Part shown: positions 1 through 6,254 of the stretch, one piece after another
Layout: each line of letters begins with the position of its first letter
Numbering within the stretch: the stretch's first letter is position 1
NCBI GenBank assembly: GCA_019307645.1
Contig: JAFDJF010000146.1
Span: forward strand, 1 to 6,498
DNA from: Deltaproteobacteria bacterium
GTDB taxonomy: Bacteria > Desulfobacterota > DSM-4660 > Desulfatiglandales > Desulfatiglandaceae
Direction: 5' to 3'
Length of the DNA: 6,498 nucleotides
Notes under the pieces: generated by a model
What the model was told of the DNA's origin: nothing
What the model saw: only the letters and a program-made list of their open reading frames with translations
The model's database searches: none
Made by a program: the position numbers and the translations under genes

Positions 1-26
1 GGGCCCTCAGGACCCGGATTCTTTAC
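1..26. promoter_or_regulatory. Candidate operator, copy 1 (near-identical element recurs at 1183-1208)
   Basis: This stretch matches positions 1183-1208 at 22 of 26 bases by direct hand alignment, including the uninterrupted core GGACCCGGA. The core forms part of a dyad, GGG (1-3) and CCC (13-15) separated by nine bases. In copy 2 the dyad is longer, CCGGG-N9-CCCGG. Both copies sit near the start of a gene, the regulator here and the activase downstream, which suggests a shared binding site, perhaps for the regulator itself. The two copies fall in different reading-frame registers, so the match is not explained by a shared peptide. The element is cut by the left edge of the window. Binding by the regulator is inference. 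Confidence 0.4.
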
Positions 27-39
27 TCGGCTTGATATC

Positions 40-1047
40 ATGAAAAAAGTTAAAACTCCTACACAAACCTTAAACATTCGGCCCGAAGGAGATGCGCTGG
101 TGCGCCATTTCAATAATCTCGATCAAGTGGAAGTCAGGCTGATAGCTGAACTTGAGATGAATCCCAAGCAGACTCACGTCGAACTCGCATCAAAACTGGG
201 CCTCAGCCAGCCCACTGTTCGCGCCAAACTGCAGCGCCTGTTTGACGATAAGATTATCAAGACGGTATGCGTTCCAGACCCTGCGGCTCTGGGATATTCA
301 ACTTGTGTTATCATTGGAATCAATACACATCCCTCTGAACTTCTCACCGTGGCGGATAGACTCGCGGATTTTGAGACGGTTCACCACATCATGCTGTGTA
401 TTGGCCGATTCGATATTCTCGCATGGGCGTTGTTTCAAAAGCGCAACGATTTTTTGGACTTTCTTGTCAATGAGGTTGGAAATCTGTCCGGTGTTCTCAG
501 TACCGAGAACATGCTGACCCTTAGACATGTTAAAATATACGACCCGCTGTTTCCATACAACGGCGATTCTAGTGCAAACCAGGGTCCGGTGAAGAGGCTC
601 GATGCCCTGGACTCCGCATTGATAAAAGAACTCCAGATTGATGCCAGGCAGAACGCCCGAGACGTGGCCAAAAAACTCGGGACAAGCCAATCTACGGTAC
701 TGCGGAGAATCCGGAAGTTGCAGGATGATGGGATCATCAGGATCGTGACTTTGGCTGATCCGTTCTCTTTGGGGTATGAGGGAGTCGCATCGGTCTGCAT
801 GACATTTGATCCGGCTAAGGTGAACGCGGGAGCTCGCATCATCGCGTCTTATTCGAATGTCCTGACCGTGAGCATCTGTGCGGGGCGATATGATATTGTG
901 GCATGGGCCATGTTTCGAGAGATGTCTGAATTATCGGATTTTGTCACGCTGGAGCTCAGCAAAATTCCCGGACTACAGCACTCGGAGACCATGGCGAATC
1001 TAAAGCTTCTCAAAACGACGCACAAATACCTGAGAGATGACACCTGA
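40..1047 (+). CDS. Two-module Lrp/AsnC-family transcriptional regulator
   Basis: The protein (335 aa from ATG 40) holds two complete Lrp/AsnC units in tandem. Unit 1 has an AsnC-type helix-turn-helix at about residues 27-75 (ELASKLGLSQPTVRAKLQRL) and a ligand-sensing RAM-like domain at about 86-166. Unit 2 repeats this with a helix-turn-helix at about 187-236 (VAKKLGTSQSTVLRRIRKL) and a RAM-like domain at about 247-330. The motifs GRFDILAWALF (122-132) and GRYDIVAWAMF (282-292) show the 160-residue internal duplication. Single-unit Lrp proteins are about 150 aa, so this is a fused dimer-like form. It probably binds DNA and senses an amino acid or aromatic/organic acid, but the ligand is unknown. 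It precedes the glycyl-radical genes on the same strand and likely regulates them. Start is uncertain: ATG 40 has no visible Shine-Dalgarno, the frame is open to the window edge, and GTG 100 has AAGGAG eight bases upstream and would give 315 aa with the helix-turn-helix near the N terminus, as is usual in the family. Confidence 0.9.
   Translation: MKKVKTPTQTLNIRPEGDALVRHFNNLDQVEVRLIAELEMNPKQTHVELASKLGLSQPTVRAKLQRLFDDKIIKTVCVPDPAALGYSTCVIIGINTHPSELLTVADRLADFETVHHIMLCIGRFDILAWALFQKRNDFLDFLVNEVGNLSGVLSTENMLTLRHVKIYDPLFPYNGDSSANQGPVKRLDALDSALIKELQIDARQNARDVAKKLGTSQSTVLRRIRKLQDDGIIRIVTLADPFSLGYEGVASVCMTFDPAKVNAGARIIASYSNVLTVSICAGRYDIVAWAMFREMSELSDFVTLELSKIPGLQHSETMANLKLLKTTHKYLRDDT
86..91 (+). promoter_or_regulatory. 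Shine-Dalgarno supporting an alternative GTG start at 100
   Basis: AAGGAG lies eight bases before an in-frame GTG at 100. It is a far better ribosome-binding site than anything before ATG 40. Using it would remove 20 N-terminal residues that fall outside the recognisable helix-turn-helix domain. It could also be chance sequence inside the coding region. Confidence 0.45.
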
Positions 1048-1156
1048 TGGGTTTATTCGGCTTTTGAAACCTGGGCCTCAGGGCTGGGTCAAGACCATGG
1101 GCTATGCCGTGTTGAGAGGGACTTTAGTTCACTTATGAAGAGCGTGTGGCCATGTA

Positions 1157-1171
1157 CACCCCTGCGGGGTG
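1157..1171 (+). promoter_or_regulatory. Perfect hairpin overlapping the activase Shine-Dalgarno
   Basis: CACCCC (1157-1162), loop TGC, and GGGGTG (1166-1171) form a perfect six-base-pair, GC-rich stem. The right arm plus the next A (GGGGTGA, 1166-1172) resembles the GAGGTGA form of a Shine-Dalgarno with one G-U wobble, five bases before ATG 1178. If that ATG is used, folding would hide the ribosome-binding site. No run of T follows, so it is not a standard intrinsic terminator. The inverted repeat is seen directly; the regulatory role is inference. Confidence 0.45.
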
Positions 1172-1177
1172 AAACCA

Positions 1178-2209
1178 ATGCCGGGCTCTCTGGACCCGGA
1201 ATTTTTACCTTCGATTTACAGTTTAAGATTGATAATGGATGGTTTTGGTGGTGGACCGTTGAACACTGAAACGAGAGATATTTCTACTGGTGAAGCGGCT
1301 CGGGGAACCGTGTTCAATGTCCAATATTTCAATTTGCATGACGGGCCGGGCATAAGGACATTGGTTTTCTTTAAAGGCTGCCCTTTGCGCTGCCATTGGT
1401 GTTCCAATCCTGAGTCCATGAGCAGGCTTCCGGAGTTGGGGTTGAAAAGATCCCTGTGTAATCAATGCGGCAAGTGCCTGGATGTGTGTCCTGAACAAGC
1501 GCTTTTTTTTAACGATGAGGAAGTCCTGAACGTCGATCGCCAAAGGTGCAAGGCTTGTGGAGAATGCGTTTCAGAGTGCTACCCGGAGGCGCTGACTATC
1601 TATGGGAAAGAGATGACTGCCGATGAGGTGTTTGAAGAGGTACTTCGGGACAAGATGTTCTACGAGGGTACAGGAGGGGGCATAACGGTTTCAGGCGGAG
1701 AGCCACTCCAGCAACCTCATTTCCTGGTTGCTGTCTTGAGGTTGTGTCGCGAGGCAGGCATCCACACCTGTCTGGAGACCACCGGGTACGCCAATGCGCA
1801 GGTGTTGGAGCAGGTTCTTCCAGTGACCGACTACGTTCTCTTTGACCTGAAGCACATGGATTCGCGCCTTCACCAAAAGTTCACTGGAAAACCGAACAAA
1901 CAAATCCTTGACAACGCCAGGAGGCTGGCCGGGAGCCGCATCCCGGTCATGTTCCGCATGCCGATTGTTCCGGGATTTAACGACACACTGCAGAACATAG
2001 TGGCCACAGCCGATTTCGTGGGGAGCCTTAGGGGAGATAATGTTCAGGGCATTGAACTCATGCCGTATCACCGCATGGGGATGGGCAAGAATGAGTCACT
2101 GCATAGGCAGTACGCCTTGAATAACGTCAAGCCTTCTGAGCCGGATTACGTGGAATCAATCAGACAAAGGTTTGAAGAGTTGGGAATAATATGCACTGTC
2201 TCCAGGTGA
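1178..2209 (+). CDS. Glycyl-radical enzyme activating protein (radical SAM)
   Basis: This is an activase of the PflA/HpdA/BssD/CutD type. It reductively cleaves S-adenosylmethionine and abstracts hydrogen from the conserved glycine of its partner enzyme, very likely the next gene. Numbering from ATG 1178 (343 aa), it shows the family signature HDGPGIRT (54-61), the radical SAM cluster CxxxCxxC (C68, C72, C75), and two ferredoxin-like CxxCxxCxxxC motifs (C94/97/100/104 and C124/127/130/134). The two extra clusters are usual for activases of non-PFL glycyl-radical enzymes and absent from PflA itself. The SAM-binding SGGEP follows at 172-176. Stop 2209 lies 33 bases before the lyase, indicating one transcript. 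Start is uncertain: ATG 1178 has the Shine-Dalgarno GGGGTGA, GTG 1169 is slightly longer, and ATG 1235 (324 aa) or TTG 1259 (316 aa) give lengths closer to the family norm. The first 40 or so residues look unlike other activases, and part of them overlaps the repeated element at 1183-1208. Confidence 0.93.
   Translation: MPGSLDPEFLPSIYSLRLIMDGFGGGPLNTETRDISTGEAARGTVFNVQYFNLHDGPGIRTLVFFKGCPLRCHWCSNPESMSRLPELGLKRSLCNQCGKCLDVCPEQALFFNDEEVLNVDRQRCKACGECVSECYPEALTIYGKEMTADEVFEEVLRDKMFYEGTGGGITVSGGEPLQQPHFLVAVLRLCREAGIHTCLETTGYANAQVLEQVLPVTDYVLFDLKHMDSRLHQKFTGKPNKQILDNARRLAGSRIPVMFRMPIVPGFNDTLQNIVATADFVGSLRGDNVQGIELMPYHRMGMGKNESLHRQYALNNVKPSEPDYVESIRQRFEELGIICTVSR
1183..1208. promoter_or_regulatory. 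Candidate operator, copy 2 (matches 1-26)
   Basis: This is the second copy of the 26-base element found at the left edge. It contains the dyad CCGGG (1181-1185) and CCCGG (1195-1199) with nine bases between, followed by a T-rich run. If it is a control site, transcription and translation of the activase should begin downstream, favouring ATG 1235 or TTG 1259 over ATG 1178. If ATG 1178 is correct, the site lies inside the 5' end of the coding region. Confidence 0.4.
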
Positions 2210-2232
2210 GACGAATTCAATGAAAAAGCGAA

Positions 2233-2240
2233 AAGGGGGT
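2233..2240 (+). promoter_or_regulatory. Shine-Dalgarno of the glycyl-radical enzyme gene
   Basis: AAGGGGGT resembles the full AAGGAGGT site with one G-U wobble. It lies two bases before ATG 2243 and five before the adjacent ATG 2246, so the second ATG of the ATGATG pair is probably the true initiator. Confidence 0.6.
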
Positions 2241-2242
2241 CA

Positions 2243-4684
2243 ATGATGTTAGCCAGGGACGAAGATCATATATTGGACGAGGTTGAGGTGCTGATTGAAA
2301 AGATAGATCAGCTGGAGATGAGTGCCAGGCTCCTGCGCTGGAAAGAGGCAACGCTGGATGCAAAACCAAAGATCTGCACCGAGCGGGCTGAGCTGGCTGT
2401 GGAGGCCTGGAAGGATTCGGTGAAGGATGACATCGAGATCCGCCGGGCAAAGCTGTTGAAGAATATCCTGGAGAATATCCCGGTGCATATACACGACTGG
2501 CAGCTGCTTGCCGGGAGCGAAACAGAGCACATCTATGGGGGACATCCTGATGTGGACATTTCTTCCGACCTCGTCCCGAATGTTATGGGGGAAGACTGCT
2601 GGGCCGTGGGAAGTCCTGTTGTGAGCGGAGAGATATCCGAGGAGGGACGGGAAAAGTTGCTTGAGTGCGCCCGTTTCTTCCAGGGGCAGACCGTGTGCGA
2701 ACATGTAAATAAGGCCTATGAGTCTGTGTTGGGCACCCATCATACGGAATTTATCAATGTCATCAGCCTTATGGGAACGCCGGGCCCATACCTGCGCGCA
2801 CCGATCATGTTCGAGAAAGTCCTGAAAAAGGGCATGCGGGGCATTATGGAGGAGGCTGAGGCGAATATACGACGTTTCATCGAAGAACAGGAAAACGACA
2901 TAGAAAAGCTGTACTTCTGGCAGGCCGCGGTCATGGTCTGCAAGGCGGTGGTCAACTATGCCGGGAGACACGCCGATCTGGCACGGGACCTCGCCAAAAA
3001 GGAGCCGAACCCCGAAAGACGCAGAGAGCTGGAGGAAATTGCCGAGGTATGCGAGTGGGTGCCTGAAAACCCGGCGCGCACCCTGCATGAAGCGATTCAG
3101 TGCGTTACCTTTGTCCTGCTGGCTGTCAAACTGGAGGCACCCCATTTGCCGGGGGATGACGGCAGGCTGGATCAATACCTCTGGCCGTATTTTGAAAAGG
3201 ACATTCGGGAGGGCCGTATTACGCTGGCGAGGGCTGCCGAGCTTATTGGCGATTTCGTGGCCTTCAGGGGCAGCGTGATATCCATTCAGGGGAGGTGGTA
3301 CATTGGGTGCTCGCAGACAGTGGCCGAGTTGAATCATATTACCGTGGGCGGCGTAGACAGGAATGGGAATGACGTCACCAATCCCCTGACCTATCTTATC
3401 CTTCACGTCATGGGTTTGCTGAGGATACCCGAGCCCCACTGTTCCCTGCGGTGGCATCCGGACACGCCTGACTGGATAATGAAGAAGGCACATGAGACGA
3501 CCGCCAAAGTCAGTGGGACCCCCCAGTTTGTAAACGACGCCCATGTGGAGGCGTTCTGGACAGAGCGCGGCGTGCCCATTGAAGAAATACGAGACTGGAG
3601 CGGCCTGGGATGCCTGCCTCCCATGCCTCAAAACTGCGTCTATCAGCTGGTGGGGGTAATGAACCAGGTGAAGATCCTTGAACTGGTCCTTCACAATGGC
3701 GTGGATCCGTTGACAGGCAAGCTGGTGGGCCCGGAGACAGGCGACCCGCGCACCTTTGAGTCTTTCGACGACCTGCTTGAAGCGTTTAAAAAGCAGTATG
3801 AGTTCTGGGGAAATCGGCTCACCTGGTTGGGCCGCCTGGCTTGGGGCGAAGAGCGACGGTACCTCCGTGTGCCGTTTTTCTCCAGTGTTTTACATGGATG
3901 CATCGACAGAGGAAAGGATGTCATTTGCAGGGACAGTCCCTACTTTTTCACCTTCTGTGACGACAGGGCAGTAATAGACAACGCCGATTGCTTCATAGCG
4001 ATCAAGAAACTGGTCTATGACGAGAAAAAGTTGACTATGAATGAACTCATTGAGGCTCTGGACTCCGACTTCTCCGGCAAGGCGGGCGAGGAAATCCGGC
4101 AGATGTGCCTGGCAGCGCCCAAGTACGGTAACGACATTGATGAGGTGGACCGTTTGGCCGGGCATTTGGGGGATTTCGGAGGGAGTGTGATCGGTTCCAA
4201 TGAGACGCCGGACGGAAGACCGTTTTCGGTCGAACGGCCTGGCGTTTCCTGGCATTATATGGCTGGTATGATGGTGGGAGCCCTGCCCAATGGGCGAAAA
4301 TCACTGGAACCCTTGAATGACGGCACCCTTTCACCCATGCGGGGACAGGATAAGTTTGGACCCACTGCCGTATTCCGGTCTGTATTGAAGGCTGGTTTAA
4401 AGGAGTCGCTGTATAACGTTCTGAACCAGAAGTTTTCGCTGACCGCAGTGCAGAGCCCTGAGTCCATGAAGAAACTGGGCGATCTTACGGAGACATATAT
4501 CAGGAATGGCGGACTGCACGTTCAGTACAATCTGCTGGACACCCAAACGCTGCTGGATGCCCAGGACCATCCCGAGATGCACAAGGACCTTATCGTACGG
4601 GTGGGAGGTTTCAGTGCCTACTACGTCCAGTTAACCCGGGAGGTTCAGGACGACATAATCGCTCGGACTGAGCAGGGGTTGTAG
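2243..4684 (+). CDS. Glycyl-radical enzyme of the pyruvate formate-lyase superfamily, subtype unassigned
   Basis: At 813 aa this has the usual size of a non-PFL glycyl-radical enzyme. A PFL-like domain covers about residues 15-650 and a glycine-radical domain about 655-810 (GALPNGRKSLEPL near its start). The C-terminal motif RVGGFSAYY places the radical on Gly789 (codon 4607-4609). The finger-loop cysteine that forms the thiyl radical is Cys457 (codon 3611-3613) in GLGCLPPMPQN. Known dehydratases and hydroxyphenylacetate decarboxylase carry C-x-E-P here. This protein has C-L-P-P, so the Glu that acts in acid/base chemistry is absent. Pyruvate formate-lyase has adjacent cysteines, but here Gly456 precedes Cys457, so formate-lyase activity is unlikely. 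The C-x-P-P pattern is nearer in form to the C-x-S-P of PFL and X-succinate synthases, as I recall them. No small subunit like those of benzylsuccinate synthase or hydroxyphenylacetate decarboxylase is seen nearby. Cytoplasmic, with no signal peptide. Substrate unknown: a carbon-carbon lyase, decarboxylase or fumarate-adding role are all possible. Superfamily is certain, function is not. Start may be ATG 2246. Confidence 0.95.
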   Translation: MMLARDEDHILDEVEVLIEKIDQLEMSARLLRWKEATLDAKPKICTERAELAVEAWKDSVKDDIEIRRAKLLKNILENIPVHIHDWQLLAGSETEHIYGGHPDVDISSDLVPNVMGEDCWAVGSPVVSGEISEEGREKLLECARFFQGQTVCEHVNKAYESVLGTHHTEFINVISLMGTPGPYLRAPIMFEKVLKKGMRGIMEEAEANIRRFIEEQENDIEKLYFWQAAVMVCKAVVNYAGRHADLARDLAKKEPNPERRRELEEIAEVCEWVPENPARTLHEAIQCVTFVLLAVKLEAPHLPGDDGRLDQYLWPYFEKDIREGRITLARAAELIGDFVAFRGSVISIQGRWYIGCSQTVAELNHITVGGVDRNGNDVTNPLTYLILHVMGLLRIPEPHCSLRWHPDTPDWIMKKAHETTAKVSGTPQFVNDAHVEAFWTERGVPIEEIRDWSGLGCLPPMPQNCVYQLVGVMNQVKILELVLHNGVDPLTGKLVGPETGDPRTFESFDDLLEAFKKQYEFWGNRLTWLGRLAWGEERRYLRVPFFSSVLHGCIDRGKDVICRDSPYFFTFCDDRAVIDNADCFIAIKKLVYDEKKLTMNELIEALDSDFSGKAGEEIRQMCLAAPKYGNDIDEVDRLAGHLGDFGGSVIGSNETPDGRPFSVERPGVSWHYMAGMMVGALPNGRKSLEPLNDGTLSPMRGQDKFGPTAVFRSVLKAGLKESLYNVLNQKFSLTAVQSPESMKKLGDLTETYIRNGGLHVQYNLLDTQTLLDAQDHPEMHKDLIVRVGGFSAYYVQLTREVQDDIIARTEQGL

Positions 4685-4748
4685 TCTGAAGCCAGTTCCC
4701 GTGCACCCTCATCTTCTGAAACGTGTGCAAAAATCGAGTTCGGGTGTT

Positions 4749-4770
4749 GATTATCCACATATTGATAATC
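4749..4770. promoter_or_regulatory. AT-rich dyad upstream of the FAD oxidoreductase, containing a DnaA-box match
   Basis: GATTATC (4749-4755) and GATAATC (4764-4770) are perfect inverted arms with an eight-base spacer, 55 bases before the start at 4826. This is a plausible operator in the 141-base gap between the lyase and the FAD gene. The gap shows no terminator and no convincing -35/-10 pair. TTATCCACA (4751-4759) also matches the DnaA-box consensus exactly, but a single box is not evidence of an origin. Confidence 0.35.
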
Positions 4771-4811
4771 TTCCGTTGGCGGGAGTTGGAAAAAACAAAA
4801 AATGCTAACGC

Positions 4812-4818
4812 AAAGGAG
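4812..4818 (+). promoter_or_regulatory. Shine-Dalgarno fixing the FAD oxidoreductase start at 4826
   Basis: AAAGGAG lies seven bases before ATG 4826. The longer in-frame ATG at 4802 has only A-rich sequence upstream and would place this site inside the gene. Confidence 0.8.
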
Positions 4819-4825
4819 AGATGCA

Positions 4826-6199
4826 ATGGCCAGCGAATCGTTTGATGTAGTAATCGTCGGCGCCGGAACGGGCGGCTTGAACGTGGGGGCTCTTCTAGCA
4901 AGTGCCGGGAAAAAGATTTTGGTATTGGAAAAGCAAGATAGAGTTGGCGGAAGGACGTTTAGCGTTAAACACAAAAATACCTTCATAGAAAACGGGATCC
5001 ACGGCCTAATCTTGAGTGGGCATCAAGACGAGGTCTATCGGAGAGTGGGAAAGACCCTTCCACAGAATGTCAATACGTGGAAGAGCAGCCAGATCTACCT
5101 GGACGGTGAATGGCAGAACTTTGAAAGCCTTCTTGCAGACTCAACTGAAGAGTTGGAGAAGTTACTCAAGGATGCTGTATTTGATCGGTCCTATGAACAG
5201 ATACAGAAACTTAACGACATATCTGTAGAGAAGTTTATTTCTGACAGAACCAATGATGAAGGAGTCCTTGTCTGGTTCCGGTACATGGGCTGGATCTACG
5301 GGGGAACCAGATTTCCACCAACCGATTTCTCTGCGGGCGCGCTATTCTGCACCTTCAAGAGGCGAGCTGACGCTCATGGCGGTAAGTTGACCGACCTCGG
5401 CTATATGGTAGAGGGAGGCTGTGGAGGGATATTGCCGCCCCTGGTCGAAACTATAGTAGAGAACGGGGGAGAGGTAAGGACCAACTCCAGAGTCTCCAAG
5501 GTAGTCATCGAGAACGGCTGGGCACGGGGAGTGGAAGTGGAGTCTCAAGAAAGGGTCATTCCAACCCAGGTTGTGGACACCGAGTTCATTGAAGCTCCTG
5601 TTGTAGTAAGCGCCGTGCCCCTTTGGGACGTACTTAACGTTGTTTCGGAGGATGACCTGCCTCCCTGGTATGCTGAAAGGATTCGCTTTTTCTCTAGGAA
5701 AACCTTGAATGTCTGGACACTGAACTACGTACTGGACAACAAGCCGAGCATTGATGAGTCCGACCTCATGTGTGTTACGGCCGGACCCATAAGCGGACGC
5801 CCATGGATCGCCGGATGCCTGCCCTTTGCCGATACTGAAGGTCAATATTCGGTTATCTGCTGGATGAACACAGGTTGGCATCAACCGCCCTCTGTTTTTC
5901 ACACCGCCAAGGCAAGCGTGAAAGTCCAGGTCAGGCAACTGTTTGACGCCTGGGAAGCCGACGTCCGAGAGCTTTTCCCGGAACTTGAAGCGGACTGTCT
6001 ATGGAAAGTACGTTCCTTTGGCCCAGCTTCAATCGTCGAAACTCCGGGAAACGTGGGGAAGCATCTGATCAGTATGGTACCTGAGGGGGTTGAGGGCTTG
6101 TATCTAGTGGGTGAGAAGACACAAGAGGCTGAGATAATGGGAATATATGGATCTGCTCAGGTTGCCCTCAAGTGTGCCGACAGGATACTGAAGCAATAG
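4826..6199 (+). CDS. FAD-dependent oxidoreductase, CrtI/phytoene-desaturase-like (COG1233 type)
   Basis: The 457-aa protein opens directly with a Rossmann FAD-binding fold: VIVGAGTGGL (8-18, with G12, G14, G17), then Glu35 at the end of the second strand for the ribose, then RVGGR (39-43). The C-terminal FAD signature GLYLVGE (424-430) is followed by a GIYGS turn and a final helix, the CrtI/amine-oxidase architecture. Length suits the family, which includes phytoene desaturases, carotenoid isomerases and many uncharacterised anaerobe enzymes. These act on hydrophobic or cyclic substrates by hydride transfer. No carotenoid genes are present, so a pigment role is not supported. Its position behind the glycyl-radical enzyme suggests oxidation or reduction of an intermediate of the same pathway, which is inference. 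No transmembrane segment or secretion signal is evident. The 141-base gap before it may hold separate control. Start chosen at 4826 for its clear Shine-Dalgarno; ATG 4802 would add eight residues. Confidence 0.85.
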   Translation: MASESFDVVIVGAGTGGLNVGALLASAGKKILVLEKQDRVGGRTFSVKHKNTFIENGIHGLILSGHQDEVYRRVGKTLPQNVNTWKSSQIYLDGEWQNFESLLADSTEELEKLLKDAVFDRSYEQIQKLNDISVEKFISDRTNDEGVLVWFRYMGWIYGGTRFPPTDFSAGALFCTFKRRADAHGGKLTDLGYMVEGGCGGILPPLVETIVENGGEVRTNSRVSKVVIENGWARGVEVESQERVIPTQVVDTEFIEAPVVVSAVPLWDVLNVVSEDDLPPWYAERIRFFSRKTLNVWTLNYVLDNKPSIDESDLMCVTAGPISGRPWIAGCLPFADTEGQYSVICWMNTGWHQPPSVFHTAKASVKVQVRQLFDAWEADVRELFPELEADCLWKVRSFGPASIVETPGNVGKHLISMVPEGVEGLYLVGEKTQEAEIMGIYGSAQVALKCADRILKQ

Positions 6200-6254
6200 C
6201 CTCCCGATGGGTGCAATCATTCGAAACAACATTTAGTTCTAAAGGAATAAAACG

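Noticed and set aside
1112..1138. Possible sigma-70 promoter TTGAGA-N15-TTATGA before the activase
   Set aside because: The spacer is two bases short of optimal and the -10 is weak, so it is not distinguishable from chance.
1147..1166. Possible sigma-54 promoter (TGGC ... TGC) before the activase
   Set aside because: The GG and GC elements are 16 bases apart instead of the required 12.
2249..3694. Long open frame (481 codons) on the minus strand across the lyase gene
   Set aside because: It is antisense to a glycyl-radical enzyme with clear motifs throughout, its translation shows no recognisable domain, and it arises from the codon bias of the sense gene.
4685..4748. Terminator after the lyase gene
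   Set aside because: No GC-rich stem followed by a T run could be found.
4751..4759. Replication origin suggested by the DnaA box
   Set aside because: There is one box only, with no cluster of boxes and no replication genes nearby.
5342..5938. Minus-strand frame of 198 codons inside the FAD oxidoreductase gene
   Set aside because: It is antisense to a gene with intact FAD motifs at both ends, and no domain is recognisable in its translation.
4826..6199. Carotenoid biosynthesis role for the CrtI-like protein
   Set aside because: Similarity is at fold and motif level only, and no phytoene synthase or other carotenoid gene is present in the window.
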